DNA of 64,000 bases from Xanthostigma xanthostigma (GCA_963575645.1 OY754464.1:32565501-32629500), one strand, 5' to 3'; counted from the stretch's first letter, positions 35,050 through 46,632 are shown. Program-made: numbers and translations. Notes: generated by a model not told the origin, from the letters alone.

Positions 35050-35585
35050 GTGATATGAAAGAGTGTCAAACCCTCCTTTTGATAGGGAAGTTTGAAGATC
35101 TCTTTTCACCAAAGAGGTCAAGATTTCTTGATACAGTACTGAATTTGCATAACAACACTTATGAAAACAATGATTCCACCGTAATATAGTGACATAATTG
35201 ACCGATGTTCTTGTAACAGGCAAATGAACCCCGTTTAATAGATATGCTGAAATTAAATTTTCTACCTGAGTAAACATGGTCACGGCTCGACTCATGCTAA
35301 CTTCAATAGTCCCCTTCTGCTCTCAGCATCACACATGAACGTAACATATACGTGTATATTAGTGTATGTGCATGTTTGTATGCAAATTATTTGGTGCACA
35401 CTAAATAATGCATATATGCATATTATAATTATCTATAGCACCTATAACTTGTTGTTCTGTGAATAAGTAAACGCTCTGCCTCCATGTTTTAAAGTTAAGA
35501 AATTTCAGCGAAGCATCTAACACAAAGTGGCTTACCACTTTCGAACCATCCTCAACACACAGGGAAGGTTTTGATCACATCTAAG
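35050..35585. other. Unannotated stretch
   Basis: No gene or repeat pair recognised. The minus-strand frame at 35047-35295 shows no family features. Confidence 0.4.
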
Positions 35586-36172
35586 TACGTCAAATTGGTT
35601 GATAGTAATCCTGTAACGAATATCATTTATGGACAGACAGGATAGAGAAATAAATAATTGTATTAGTGAAGCATGGAAATGTTATTCGTCACTAAAGTAC
35701 ATTCTTAAAAGTGACATTCAAATGTATTTACAAACTAAAACCTTTAATACATGTGTTTTACCAACGCTAACATACGGTGCCCAAACGTGATCCTTAACAT
35801 ATAAGCAATGCAATAATCTACAAACATGTCCAAGACGCATGAAAAGGAATATGCTTAACAATAAATTAATTGACAAAATAAAGCAGACTATAAGACAGAA
35901 ACAAATTGTGAACGTCAAACAAAAAATAAAACTTTTAAAATGGCAGTGGGCAGGAAGAAGAATGAACGTTGGGCCAAGAAACTGACTGAATGGTCTCCTA
36001 TAGTAGGAAGAAGAAGATTCGGAAGTCAGAGAAGAAGATGGAGAGATGAAATAGACCAATTTCTTGGGTTGTTCTGGCATCGACTTGTTCAGGACAGGAA
36101 GTTATGGAACAGTAAGGGGGAGGCCTTTGCCCAGTAGTGGGATTTAAATTTATTATTATTATTATTATTATA
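35586..36172 (+). mobile_element. 5'-truncated RTE-type LINE, C-terminal ORF2 fragment
   Basis: 35629-35970 reads DREINNCISEAWKCYSSLKY, then TCVLPTLTYGAQT, then (after a stop) LIDKIKQTIRQKQIV and KLLKWQWAG. After a frameshift the frame at 35940-36137 reads ERWAKKLTEWSP, RRRWRDEIDQFLG, and WHRLVQDRKLWNSKGEAFAQ. This order (DREIxxRI, VLPxLTYG, KWxWAG, RWxKxxTEWxP, RWxDxI, AQDRxxWxxxGEAF) is the characteristic C-terminal region of RTE-clade LINEs. A (TTA)n tail at 36148-36172 fits the 3' end. One in-frame stop and a frameshift make it dead. Confidence 0.9.
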
Positions 36173-36174
36173 TT

Positions 36175-37060
36175 AATCATGTAACGACAAATTACGGGAC
36201 AGATAGTTACCAAATGCCAAACTGTTATAAGTTAAAATGGTAAATTACACATTACACATTAGCGAATTTTAATGTTCATACGTTGTTTGAATTGTAAGTA
36301 TTTGTGCGCCAGCGTACAAGTTACTACTTTATATACAAATGTACTTGGACAAGGTTATAGTAATGTGGGATCTGTCAATTTAATTGCGTGGTTGATAAAA
36401 ATATAAACTGTCTGCCAGCTGACGTCATTCAAGGAACAAAGCGTCCTCTGTATCTACTAACCTTGATACTTGGGTAGCAATGAACAGATAGATTATAGTA
36501 GATTATAGACGCCCAACAGCTGCAATCATTAGCATCTTGGGTACTAATTAACAAGTTATTAAGTTTACATAAAAATCGATCAACTCATTTCTCGAGCTTT
36601 GTCGATACAAGCAGAAAATTCTAGAAACGAGATTGATTTATGTCTCAAACTGGAATAACAAATGAAAACTGTCATTATTGAAAATCGTACTGCGCGTTAG
36701 CTGCTAACTTAAAAAAATGAAATGTATCTATTATAGTATGGTTATAATAATAATAATTGATTTATTGCAAAGCATAATTTTTGTGATAAGGTCCTACGGA
36801 TAACTTTTATAGCTATTTAAAAACCTTCCATAACAGTTTGGAAATGAATTGCAATGAAATTAATTGACATAACAAATCTCAATTTCAGAAGCAATATTTC
36901 AAATTACTGATTTAAAAATGCAGTTGTTAAATCAGTTTTTTTTCTATGAATTTAAATGCGGTTAACCAATTGTAAAAAAAATGGTTTTATAAAAGAGAAC
37001 TGTGTAAAGTTATTAGAATCACCTAAAGATATAGAGTGTTCTACAAGCATGTATAACACT
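36175..37060. other. Unannotated stretch
   Basis: No gene or repeat pair recognised. Confidence 0.4.
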
Positions 37061-37221
37061 GAACGTAATATATAGGTATAAATTTTTAGATGTGTTATGT
37101 TACAGTTAGTAATTATTATCATATATTACAGAGTAGCTACTGTTTGCTACAATTGTTAAGAAACACACATTGTTACAACGCTATCAACATAGAAAAATTA
37201 GTTTATTTTTTTACAAACAAT

Positions 37222-37293
37222 GTCACCGTCGGGATACGAACCCCGAATCTTTCCACTCTCGCGGCGGACTGAGTTACATTACACCACAGTGAC
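37222..37293 (-). ncRNA. tRNA-like domain, left arm
   Basis: The reverse complement of 37573-37648 with small differences (4-bp shorter A-box region). The acceptor-like stem GTCACTG/CGGTGAC pairs fully and the T-arm TCGGG/CCCGA pairs around GTTCGTAT. The middle does not make a canonical anticodon arm. It is better read as a SINE-like tRNA derivative than a working tRNA. Confidence 0.65.
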
Positions 37294-37572
37294 ACAACTA
37301 TCAAACTATCATTCTAATATTTATAGCGTTGGTAATTGATTTTTTCACATCATGCGAGAGCCAATTATATTAGTTAACGCTAGATGTGAACCATCACAGT
37401 AGTGAGAGCTATGTAAGGAAACAATTTCACCTTTGATTCACTCATAGCTCTCACTATTTACAGCGTTTCTCACTGTTTACATCTAGCGTTAACTAATATA
37501 ATTGGCTCTCGCATGATGTGAAAAAATCGCTTACCAATGCTATAAATATTAGAATGATAGTTTGATAGTTGT

Positions 37573-37648
37573 GTCACTGTGGTGTAATATAGGTAACTCA
37601 GTCCGCCGCGAGAGTGGAAAGATTCGGGGTTCGTATCCCGACGGTGAC
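37573..37648 (+). ncRNA. tRNA-like domain, right arm
   Basis: GTCACTG and CGGTGAC can form all seven acceptor base pairs; TCGGGGTTCGTATCCCGA makes a 5-bp T stem with a TTCG-type loop; TGGTGTAATATAGGTAACTC resembles an A-box. CCGCCGCGAGAG in the middle may form a variable-arm-like element; no standard anticodon stem is obvious. It may retain polymerase III promoter boxes. Confidence 0.65.
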
Positions 37649-37759
37649 ATTGTTTGTAAAAAAATAAACTAATTCTTCTATGTTGATAGCGTTGTAACAA
37701 TGGGTGTTTCTTAACAATTGTAGCAAACAGTAGCTAATCTGTAATATATAGGTATAAAT

Positions 37760-38575
37760 CTTGAAGGAAACAGAAGCATTTCTTGTTTAAAATGCCAAGA
37801 AACGAAGAGTCAAATTTTCGAAATATAAATAAAAGTATTATCTGTATTTTCAGTTTAGGTATTACTAGTACTAGAGGTATATAACCCCAATAATTAATTA
37901 ATGCAGACTCCAAGGATATTTCTGCCTGCAAAATATGAGGATAGCAGGTTGTTTTGTGATACGATTAACTGAGACCATAAGCCGAACCCCGTGTGGTCCT
38001 TTACGTTTCCTCTCACTGAAGGGGGGACAAGAGATCCCACATCCGTACAATTTTTTACAAAGACGGCTCCTACAGAAAATCTCCCTGGTCACCATTCGTA
38101 CCAGAAATCGAAAAAAAACCTTGAGTGTGAAAATTTTGTTTGCGTCCGAAAAGACCACACAAATTAAAGGTATTATGTCGAATGTAAATAACGGTACATT
38201 TAATTATTACAATGCACGTATTAGTAAATGAACACTTTTGTCAGTAAGGTGTTACACTTCGATCCGTCATTTTGTTAATGATCAATAAAAAAGTGAGAAA
38301 CGAAATCAATGAGATAAACAAATATAAATGGCAAGCACTGTTAAATATGTGAAAAGTTGGAAAATTTCCACTTATATTTTTACAGAATTGTTTGTTTTTC
38401 GGACAGTCTGTAATTTGTCAGCACATTGTTTGGTGTCTGTTTAATTCCTGGGAACGTAAGTTCTGTAACTGGACGATGGGCACCAGGCACTGTGATACCT
38501 ATAACATCTGTTACCAATGGCGTGTTAATATATAATTTTCTCTATTTAGTATCATATTTACGTAGGATTCGGTAT
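37760..38575. other. Unannotated stretch with opposed open frames
   Basis: Open frames of 98 codons (37935-38231, plus) and 86 codons (37898-38158, minus) overlap on opposite strands; neither shows a recognisable domain. Moderately higher GC at 37975-38100 is the only hint of past coding or element sequence. Confidence 0.35.
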
Positions 38576-38660
38576 ACTAAAATGGTAAAAAAACGGAACC
38601 CTTATAGAGAGACTATTCGCCATAAAGCACTTACACTATTGGCGTCGGTCGGATGGCGGG
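38576..38660 (+). repeat. Short GGAACCC-type repeat piece
   Basis: AAATGGTAAAAAAACGGAACCC then TTATAGAG resembles 42469-42530 and the end of the family at 39340-39398. A fragment only. Confidence 0.5.
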
Positions 38661-38944
38661 ACCTAGGGGTCGGACCAAAATTTCTCGACGTTTCATAGCC
38701 TCCTAAGAAGTTTGGCACCATTTTTGGAAAAGTCTATTTATATATGTATATATATATATCGAAGAATCTCGTTAGAGATTCTTTTCTGTGCTAAATGCCA
38801 ACGAATCTCTAGCGTATTCTTATACATTGATTTTGCCTTTCTCCCGATTTTTCGTATCACCCATATATACTTCTGTACCACAATAACAGCTTATACTGTG
38901 AGCGTGCCCGTGGACGAGCGGTTACGACGTTAGGCTAGTAACAA

Positions 38945-39398
38945 ATGCAATCTTTTTATTTTAAGACAGAACATACGCAATTTTTAAATTCTCATAGTAC
39001 AGTATGTAACAAACGAAGACAGACGATCCCCGTGTATGCTATATATTAGACAAAATTGAATTTATACAGCTTGTTTTCTATATAAAGCTGTATGAAAAAA
39101 GTGTTTCGACGAATTCTATTATACAAAATCTATAAAATTTTCTCCTCTTTCGTTTAAGACAGGTCTCGAAATGATCTGATTTAAATTGAGCAAATTATAA
39201 GCAAAAAACTTAGTTTACTCCTCTTTTGGAAGTTTTGAGGGTTTTTTAATTATTTGTTGTTCTAGCGGCAATAGACATACACACTCTGTGAAAATTTCAA
39301 CTCTCTACCTATTACGGTTCTTGAGATACAGCCCGCTGACAGACAGGCGTAGTAATAGGGTCCCGTTGAGCACCCTTCGGGTACGGAACCCTAAAAAC
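38945..39398 (+). repeat. Dispersed repeat with GGAACCC end, copy 2
   Basis: Matches 18580-18960 in block order and continues to a well-kept end: AAAATTTCAACTCTC, GGTTCTTGAGATACAG, GACAGACAGG, AATAGGGTCCCGTTGAGCAC, then GGGTACGGAACCCTAAAAA. This end type is common in insects (especially Lepidoptera). It is non-coding. Confidence 0.75.
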
Positions 39399-39738
39399 GA
39401 CTAAACTACGATTGGCGAACGCCACTGCATATTCACACTTCAAACATTAAAAAGCGTTGCAATAAACCGCACAGTAAATTCACACAAAAAAAGCTACAAG
39501 CAACCAAAGAGACACGTACTAAATAAAGAAACTGTAATACGATTTTATTTAAGTTCAATGACGTCCGCAAGGTTACTCTCGCGTTCTTTAAAATAACGTT
39601 TTCATGTGATTTTACACATTCTATGTTTTTCTTCTAAATTTTGAATCAACACGAAAATAAGTCAGGGTAATATGGCATGACTGTAAGCCAGGGGTGACCC
39701 AGTTTAGTTCCGAAAATAAACTATAATATATAAAAATA

Positions 39739-40355
39739 CAGTGTAAACTCTTTATAACGTCCTTCGTTATAACGAAAAACTCCCTATAACGTCGAAATTT
39801 TTACGATTTGGTTGGTTTACCTTAAAACCTATACATTAATACCCTCTTTATAACGCAACAGCCATTCTCTATTACGAAGAAATATGTTCATATTTAGGCG
39901 TCAGCAAATGTTTACAGATATAAAGAGGACCATTCTGAACCATCACCATCTATTCAACAAGCACTTGATGACGCCAAACTTATCGAAAAATTCCTATTAT
40001 TTAATGAAGATTATTCCACCACATCCCAAGGCATGCATAAGATACTTAAAATACAAAACAAATATTGGCATAGCGAAAAACGTCAGGCAAATTTAACAAA
40101 CTATAGGTATATGTGTTTGGAATAAATTCATTTTGTGAAAATTGGTTATTTTTCTTTCTTCCCTCCATATAACGAAAATTCTTTATAACGAAAAAATGTT
40201 CGGTCCCTTAAAATTCGTTATAAAGAGATTATACAGTACATTGAAGATTATTGTTAATTTGGTTGTTTTTCTTTCTTCACTCCATATAACGGTAACTCTC
40301 TATAACGATAAAAAATGCTCGGTCCCTTGAGTTTCGTTATAAAGAGTTTACAATT
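39739..40355 (+). mobile_element. pogo/Tigger-like element with transposase scrap
   Basis: Left terminus CAGTGTAAACTCTTTATAACG beside TA; right terminus reads CGTTATAAAGAGTTTACA then a degraded CACTG. Both are typical of Tigger/pogo-like elements. In the middle (about 39918-40105) one frame reads EDHSEPSPSIQQALDDAKLI then EKFLLFNEDY, like the C-terminal helical region of pogo/CENP-B-type transposases. The HTH and DDE domains are missing. The right end is duplicated in tandem (40142-40235 and 40255-40352), each copy ending with the TATAAAGAG terminus. Confidence 0.75.
40142..40352 (+). repeat. Tandem duplication of the pogo-like right end
   Basis: Two copies of about 95 bp contain GTTATTTTTCTTTCTTC / GTTGTTTTTCTTTCTTC, CTCCATATAACG, TGTTCGGTCCCTTAAAATTC / TGCTCGGTCCCTTGAGTTTC and GTTATAAAGAG. 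They lie 117 bp apart. Confidence 0.8.
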
Positions 40356-40455
40356 ATAAAACATAAACATTAAACAAACATTTTGAGAATAAAAAAAAAT
40401 AAAAATAGATACTAAGAACAACATTTTAGTTTGATTATACACATAAGTGTTTATG

Positions 40456-40640
40456 TACGAGGTGTGTTCATGAAAAATGGTGACTTTATTTTCTCGAAAA
40501 ATATTTATTCATCATCAATATACTATTTTGTCCCCTACAAAGTAATCCCCCATCAGATATAATACACTTGTGCCAGCAATTCTGATATGCGCTTTTTTGT
40601 ATGGCTTTGAGTTCTTCCAGCGATTTCTTAATAAAATATC
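40456..40640 (-). pseudogene. Mariner-like transposase C-terminal scrap with end
   Basis: On the minus strand the reading is FIKKSLEELKAIQKSAYQNC then WHKCIISDGG and a degraded GDYFEG-like tail, followed by stop and an end ending ACACACCTCGTAC. The pattern LKAIPxxxYQxCFxxWKxRWxxCIxxxGxYFEGD is that of mariner-type transposase C-termini; here the WKxRW segment is deleted. Its other domains are absent. Confidence 0.6.
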
Positions 40641-41077
40641 TATCTTATTGTTATTATATATTAAAAGACTCTGACTCAAACGTTTCCTTATGACTCACAT
40701 TTTCGTTGATTTTCACCCGTTGCCGACCCCTGCTGTAAGCAATACTAAAAAACTGAAGACAGATAGTATCTTTACTTTTAATTCACTAAGCAAAATATCA
40801 GGTAGAAAAGTGAGTTAAAGAATAAATATATATGCATATATGACGTTCGCCCAAAAATCCGACCTATGGCGTTAGTGTTAACACAAAATAAAAAGTTTTA
40901 CAAAATAATAATGTTTTATCCTAACCCAATTGCACACAAAAATTTTACTAGCTTTAATGTTTTACAACTACACACTTTACAAAAGGTTAATAAACAACAC
41001 ATTAAATAAATTCACAAGAGCACTGTAGATATATTATTTCACGTTTATAGGTTAGGTATTATAATCTATTTGGCGGC

Positions 41078-41275
41078 CATTATTATTTTATCATGCGAAT
41101 AAATATTTATACCTTCGAAGTTAGACAGAATAAATTTATACATACAGTAAACATAATTAAGTTTGGCGAATTGAATCATCGCTATTTATTCGTAGGAATA
41201 ACTATCTGAAAAACAAATGAACCGAATAAATAACTACTTAGTTCGGTGAATAGCGCCATTAATGCTATTTATATT
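41078..41275 (-). repeat. AATAAATAGCGAT repeat, copy 1
   Basis: The minus strand matches 42970-43140 and 49912-50060 (GGAATAAATAGCGAT(A/G)ATTCAATTCNCC ... TAAATATTTATTCGCCTGATAAAA). Confidence 0.75.
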
Positions 41276-41908
41276 TATTTTGTGAAAAATCCCTCAAGGT
41301 CAATATAAGTTGAAACAGTTAGCATTCTTGTCTTTATTCGAAAGCTATTAAAATACCGTACCACTGCTTGATTTTCTTTTTTAATGTATTACTGAAGCGT
41401 ATAGTCGATTTATTTGCTGTAGACTCTTAACAAATGAATAGCGCCTGACTTTTCTGTAGCATGTAACCCAGCTTTGTGTGTTATCCTGTAAGTTTTACTT
41501 TAAATCAATTAAAAGAACTGTCATCTGAAATTCAAAACGCTAAAATTTAAAATTGTGAAAGAATCATTAAAGGTGCCATAACTTTATTGTATCTTCTAGA
41601 TGACAACTATCTAGATTTATGAAAAATTGGACATTAGTTACAAACTTAGATAAAAAAATGAAAAGGATATAGCTTTGATCAATTTTTTTGCAGCCCGCAG
41701 GCCGCAACTAATCACATCAAAACAAATTCAGTGAAAACAATCTATAATGTTGTCAAACCGCAAAATGAGCATTGAATTATGTAATTGATAAATCATACAT
41801 TAATAGAATTAACACATTCAAGTCAGTTGTAATTGATGCTTTCAGTTATTTTTTCATTTATTCCATATTATTCCACTTGATATTTATTTATATATAGTTT
41901 TTATATAA

Positions 41909-42340
41909 TATACGATGACCGGTAATTGCTCGTCTTCCTCTCGGGAGAAGAAACTATGACTAATTTGGAATGATTCAACCTTATCACTTGGGGGTCGGAA
42001 ATGCGGCAATTTTTATGATAATGATGCTTCTGTGAAAAATTTTAATTTTATTTTTTTTTATTTGTCAGTTTTAACACACAACATAAAATCTAGCAGTAAA
42101 TTTTGAAGTTTTTAGCCTTAGAAATCTATCAGATCATGGAAAATTCAGGCCAAAAAGTGAGAATATATTTTTTTTTAATTTTAACTCACAAAATTCGAAT
42201 TTTTGTAAAAAGACACCCGAAGTAGATTTTCTCGAAAATGGCGCATTTCCGATTACCAAGTAATAGGGGTTAAATCATTCCAACTTAGTCATGGTTTCTT
42301 CTCCCGAAAAGAATACGAGCAATTACTGGTCACGCTATAG
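41909..42340. repeat. Foldback element, arms about 110 bp
   Basis: GATGACCGGTAATTGCTCGT...GGGAGAAGAAACTATGACTA...GGAATGATTCAACC mirrors its complement at 42250-42340. AT-rich centre; non-coding. Confidence 0.82.
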
Positions 42341-42468
42341 GTATATATATTTTTTAAATATATTTATTTGATTTTTTATTACTTTTTTTAATTTCTTGTA
42401 ATACTTCCAGTTTTTTTTTCAATTTTCAATTATTTATTTTTCAATATATTTTTCCGTCATTTTTAGGG

Positions 42469-42530
42469 TTCCATAATCCATAGTCAAATGGTAAAAAACG
42501 GGTCCGTCCGTCCATCTATCTGTCTGTCAC
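42469..42530 (+). repeat. GGGTTCC-type repeat piece
   Basis: TTTTTAGGGTTCCATAATCC then GGTAAAAAACGGGTCCGTCC and CTATCTGTCTGTCAC: start of the insect family whose end is at 39398. Confidence 0.6.
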
Positions 42531-42969
42531 AAACATTATATTGCTACGACGCATTTCTAGATTAAGGTATGATATTTGTCAAGCAACGATTGCGATCCAA
42601 AAATAGCCCATTTAAACGTCATACGAACACTACGGTAGGTACCCGATCATGTGTGTCCAACACGCACTTGCCGGATTTTTTTTCTTGCAAACATAAAAAC
42701 TGCAAAAACCGATTTGCAAAGAGCTTGGGATTAAATTTTTAAAACGACGCCATTTACACATTGGGCATCTCTTGTAAATTTCAGTTACCTATAATTTACC
42801 ATCATTCTGAAATCTGCCACCACATACGTCTATATCTGTATACGATAACAAACACATCAAAATTCATTATTGGAATGAACACTGCAATCCAATGCATGAT
42901 GTTTTGTTATATAAATTAAGAATAACCCGACTTTCAAGAATTCTTTCGTAAACACATCATTCAGCCCCA

Positions 42970-43140
42970 TATTCCCCGAACGTAAGTAATTATTTATTCG
43001 GTTGATTTGTTCTGCAGGAATAAATAGCGATAATTCAATTCACCAAACATAGTTAAGTTTACTGCAGGTATATATAGTCAGGATAACAATTCTGTCCAAC
43101 TTTATAACTAAATATTTATTCGCCTAATAAAACAATGCTC
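42970..43140 (+). repeat. AATAAATAGCGAT repeat, copy 2
   Basis: Shares ordered blocks with copies at 41078 and 49912; carries CTGCAGGAATAAATAGCGAT and TATTTATTCGCCTAATAAAA. Confidence 0.75.
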
Positions 43141-43469
43141 GATTATAAATCACAGTATCTAGTTCATTTTTATTAATTTATTTTTGTATTATAATTATAT
43201 ATGTATATACATAGTAATACCGCCAGTTTAATAACTTTGATAAGGTTTGGTTAAGGAGCACATAATATGTGCATTGAAATCTGTGACTCCAAATTTTTTA
43301 CCTAAACTCACGATAACGTATAGACGCTGAACACCTCAACTGCTTAGCGTCTGTAATCTCAGTTCTTTAGTTCGCAACCGCGAATAAAAATTCATTAAAG
43401 TGTCACGTGACATCGTTTTTCATTTTCGATCGCTACACCACCGGTCGGATTTTTGGGTGAACGTCAAAA

Positions 43470-44580
43470 TGTTCAACAAAAATACCAAGGCGCAAGTAAC
43501 TATTCTACTTGGCATTTTCCTTGGTGAACACTGAATTGAATATAAATTTTATTCGAAGGAATAAATTTGTTCCAAGGTTAGTAACTTCTACCTTTAATAG
43601 TGTTCGGTAAATACGGGCCTCAGACTATAGTTAACACTGTTGGCAATTAGGATAAAATATGATACAACGAGCGCAGAAATTGTGAAACTGAATACAACCG
43701 GCGCGGTGTAACAGTACCCGCATAACGCGCCGACAGCAACGACAGTAAATTTAAAAGAAAGAATTTTATGACCATAAGGCAAAACCGCTAATGTCAATTA
43801 TAATTGTGATATAATGCGACAGAGACGATTTAATCACCCAATTCTTTGAACTACCTATCTACTTCTCCATTTTTTACTGCAATGAAAAACACCTCATCAT
43901 AATAGATATGAACATAACTCCTGCTACACGAGCGTTGCAAACTCCGAACTGAATAAAATTTTCTAATCATACAGTTTGAATTAAAATAGGTCTGCGACTT
44001 TCTTTAGGTATTTATTTTTTGAAGTTGTACTTCTTTTGGCGCGTTAAAATGAATTTTTACGACGTAAGATAAAAATAAACAGGAGGTAGTTTGTCAAAAG
44101 TAACATTTTCCATACGATTTTGCTGTGAATTAAGTTATTTTTTTTAAATACCAGTAATTCGTATTTTCTATTTTTCTGGCTTGTATAAACAATTTCACAA
44201 CCAGAGAAGTCTCACAGGGACTTAATAAATATGCAGGGAGATCCTCCCAGAGAAAAAATATGCGAAACGAATTGCTTATTAAAAGAAATGCGAATTGGTT
44301 CTCAAAAAGCTAACTACGTAAACATCAGTTTTGTAGGCACATTGCCAATTAATTTTTAAGTAGATATTTACCAGCATGAACGCGTTAAAATTTACAGCAA
44401 ACACGCAACTTTAACTGCGCGTTATATGGGTACTTCGTAGGTATCGCGTATATATATAGGAATTAATAATTATTCTGTTATGTAAGATTAATGAAGACAG
44501 GCCATTGCATTTGTGGCCACGGGGAAAAGTGGCTCACATTGAATATCTTGCAAGCATTATTTATAACTTTTTATGCGAGC
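43470..44580. other. Unannotated stretch
   Basis: Contains a 67-codon minus-strand frame (43594-43797) with two hydrophobic segments but no recognised family; no repeat pair found. Confidence 0.4.
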
Positions 44581-44584
44581 TCGT

Positions 44585-45430
44585 AGTTAAAGCGACGGTG
44601 ACATAAATGGTCAAAGAGCACTTGGTGGCAGAAAAGCTCTCTTTCGTGAAGTCTGAACCACCCTCTACAAATCCGCTTAGTGGAGTAGGGGTCTAGCGTT
44701 GTTGCTTAACAAACGCTGGGGAACTAAATGACAGCAAATTACTGAAAGACATCTGGGCGGACCTCCTGATTGCATAAAAAATATTTTCTGCCAATTTACC
44801 TCCTGCAAAGACTGTCAGTATAATAAAGAAATACAAAATAAATTAAAAGAAAAGCTCGGTAAGTGAAATCAATCTCAAACGGTTCGTCTTCTTGTAGAAA
44901 ATCCCAAGGTACAGTTAAACGTGCCATGTTCGCGGAAAGTTTAACATGATATTTAGGTAAAGCAAATTAAATTGGCAGATTGTTATCGAGGACTTTGCGA
45001 ATTTGTACCTGTGCAAATTTTGATAAAAAATCATTGAAAGGAAGTGAGGTCACTTAGAGCCACGAACATTTTTTCTCGTATTCTGGGCCACCCATCAACC
45101 ATTTCGTCAAGTTTCAACTTCAAATTCAATTTTTTTTGACGCTTTTTTCGATTTTTTTAAAGGATTTTGAAAGTCTATGCAGGGAATATATTTTTTCTTC
45201 AATTAGGAAGTTCCCCTAGATGCATTTCAGTCATTTTCTGTCATTTAGTAGAGAAATTTCGATTTTGCCGTTTTTTTAAAGTGGCCCAGCGACGTATCGC
45301 AACGCGCTAGACCCCTACTCCACTAAGCGGATTTGTAGTAGAGGGGGACTCAGACTACACGAAAGAGAGCATTTCTGCCACCAAGTGCTCCTTGACCATT
45401 TCTGTCACCTTCCTTTAACTATCAACGTTC
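44585..45430. repeat. Inverted-repeat element, 846 bp
   Basis: Arms of about 125 bp (44585-44706, 45299-45430) pair: GGTCAAAGAGCACTTGGTGG, AGCTCTCTTTCGTG, CAAATCCGCTTAGTGGAGTA and GGGGTCTAGCG are mirrored at the right. Outer words GTTAAAG / CTTTAAC close the structure. The interior has no gene. Confidence 0.85.
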
Positions 45431-45776
45431 GAGTCAAATATATAATTAACACATACGGCGTAACAACGGCAACGAAATAATAGATATTATGTTTTTTTGG
45501 AATTGTCAATTTTAACATCTAAATTTTCCATAGATAAGTTTCACGTCTGCATTATTGTTTGGTGGGCGGGGATCCACACTTGGAAATTTGTATTCCAGAC
45601 CACTAACTAGAAACACAATTTGTCGGACAGCGTTCACGCAGTTCGGCAGTCGTCGAACGAATTATATAACTTTGTTCACTTGCAAGCTGTTTGCCGGACG
45701 TACTATGTAGATTTTGCGTAAGTTACACGTTTATGCAATGTGTAGTGTGCACTATATACGGTCTTAAATAATAACT

Positions 45777-46294
45777 AAAGGACCCCACACAAACCTTATG
45801 GGATTTGGCTCTCGACTAAATTGATCGAAAATGGTTTTATTTTATAGTTTAAAGGTCACTAAGAAAAAGTGTTCATGCATAGTCTAAAAACCAATAGATT
45901 TTTATAGATGTGTTTAGCGAGATTTAAGAAATATAGGGATATCCATTGAATTCACAATCTTAAAAAATCCTAAGCTCCAAAAATATGATTTCAAGTGCGT
46001 TGAATCCCAATTTGACATTATTATTTTATACAGGATGATACCTTCCACTATTAGGTACCTAGTTTTCGACCATTTTTCTATTTCTAAAAAAAGTAGGTAG
46101 TACACACGTTGAACATGGAACATGTTTGTGAATTCAATGGACATCCCTATATCTAAAACCTCGCCAAACATATCTGTAGCTAAAAATCTATTGGTTTTTA
46201 GGCTAGGTATGCGCCCATGGAAATTTTTCCTTAGTGAGATTTAAACTATAAAATAAAACTATTTTAGATCCCATAAGGTTTGTGCGAGATCCTT
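45777..46294. mobile_element. MITE, AAAGG(A)CCC family, copy 1
   Basis: Termini AAAGGACCCCACACAAACC and mirrored GGTTTGTGCGAGATCCTTT; long subterminal inverted repeats include CAAAAATAT, ATAGGGATATCCATTGAA and AACCAATAGATTTTTA. A second copy is at 57544-57942. There is no target duplication I can fix and no transposase. Confidence 0.85.
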
Positions 46295-46360
46295 TTACTG
46301 TGTAAACTTTCATTATTGTATAAGAAGTTACACTTCATCCGAGTTTCGCGACATAGACAA

Positions 46361-46532
46361 CTTTTTATAGAATAATTAATATCATTAAAATGAAAACATA
46401 TGTTTATAAACAACAAAATATTTGACAAAAACATTAATAAGTAAAGTAACTGATTAATTTGTTTTTGTAAAATATTTTGTTGTTTATGAACATATGTTTT
46501 CATTTTAATGATATTAATTAGTCTATAAAAAA
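46361..46532. repeat. Foldback, arms about 63 bp
   Basis: TATCATTAAAATGAAAACAT then TATGTTTATAAACAACAAAA mirrors its complement around a 45-bp spacer. It lies 67 bp upstream of the hammerhead-like motif. Confidence 0.82.
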
Positions 46533-46598
46533 TTATAATCAGTTAATAACGTCCGTGCTTAATGTATTATGTTTATTACTTACCACTGATTAAGAAGC

Positions 46599-46630
46599 CT
46601 GATGAAGACTCAATAAAAGAGGCGAACGTC
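46599..46630 (+). ncRNA. Hammerhead-like core motif, degenerate
   Basis: CTGATGA is followed by GACTC, loop AATAAAA, GAGGC and then GAACGTC. It has the CUGAUGA box, a 4-of-5 stem II and a GUC, but the 3' box is GAAC rather than GAAAC and stem I is not evident. It resembles hammerhead motifs of retroelement ends; activity is doubtful. Confidence 0.4.
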
Positions 46631-46632
46631 AC

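Larger units (their letters stand above)
37121..37749. mobile_element. Foldback element with inverted tRNA-like domains
   Basis: A long palindrome from ATATATTACAGAGTAGCTAC to its complement at about 37749, with about 300-bp arms and a central hairpin (GTGAGAGCTATG / CATAGCTCTCAC). Each arm holds one tRNA-like domain. A direct repeat GTAATATATAGGTATAAAT occurs at 37066-37084 and 37741-37759, at or near the edges. An internally deleted relative occurs at 51844-52004. There is no protein-coding content. Confidence 0.85.
40842..43465. mobile_element. Element with 22-bp TIRs and inner 180-bp inverted repeats
   Basis: GACGTTCGCCCAAAAATCCG and, inverted, GACGTTCACCCAAAAATCCG form the outer ends. 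About 180-bp inner repeats (41078-41275 and 42970-43140) are inverted copies built on GCGAATAAATATTTATA and AATAAATAGCGATAATTCAA. A foldback (41909-42340) is nested in the middle. No transposase is visible and no target duplication is clear. Confidence 0.6.

Noticed and set aside
37898-38231. Opposed overlapping frames of 86 and 98 codons
   Set aside because: Both strands open over the same DNA; neither recognised, so treated as chance.
43594-43797. 67-codon minus-strand frame with two hydrophobic segments
   Set aside because: Looks membrane-like but has no recognisable family, and hydrophobic codons are expected in T-rich DNA.
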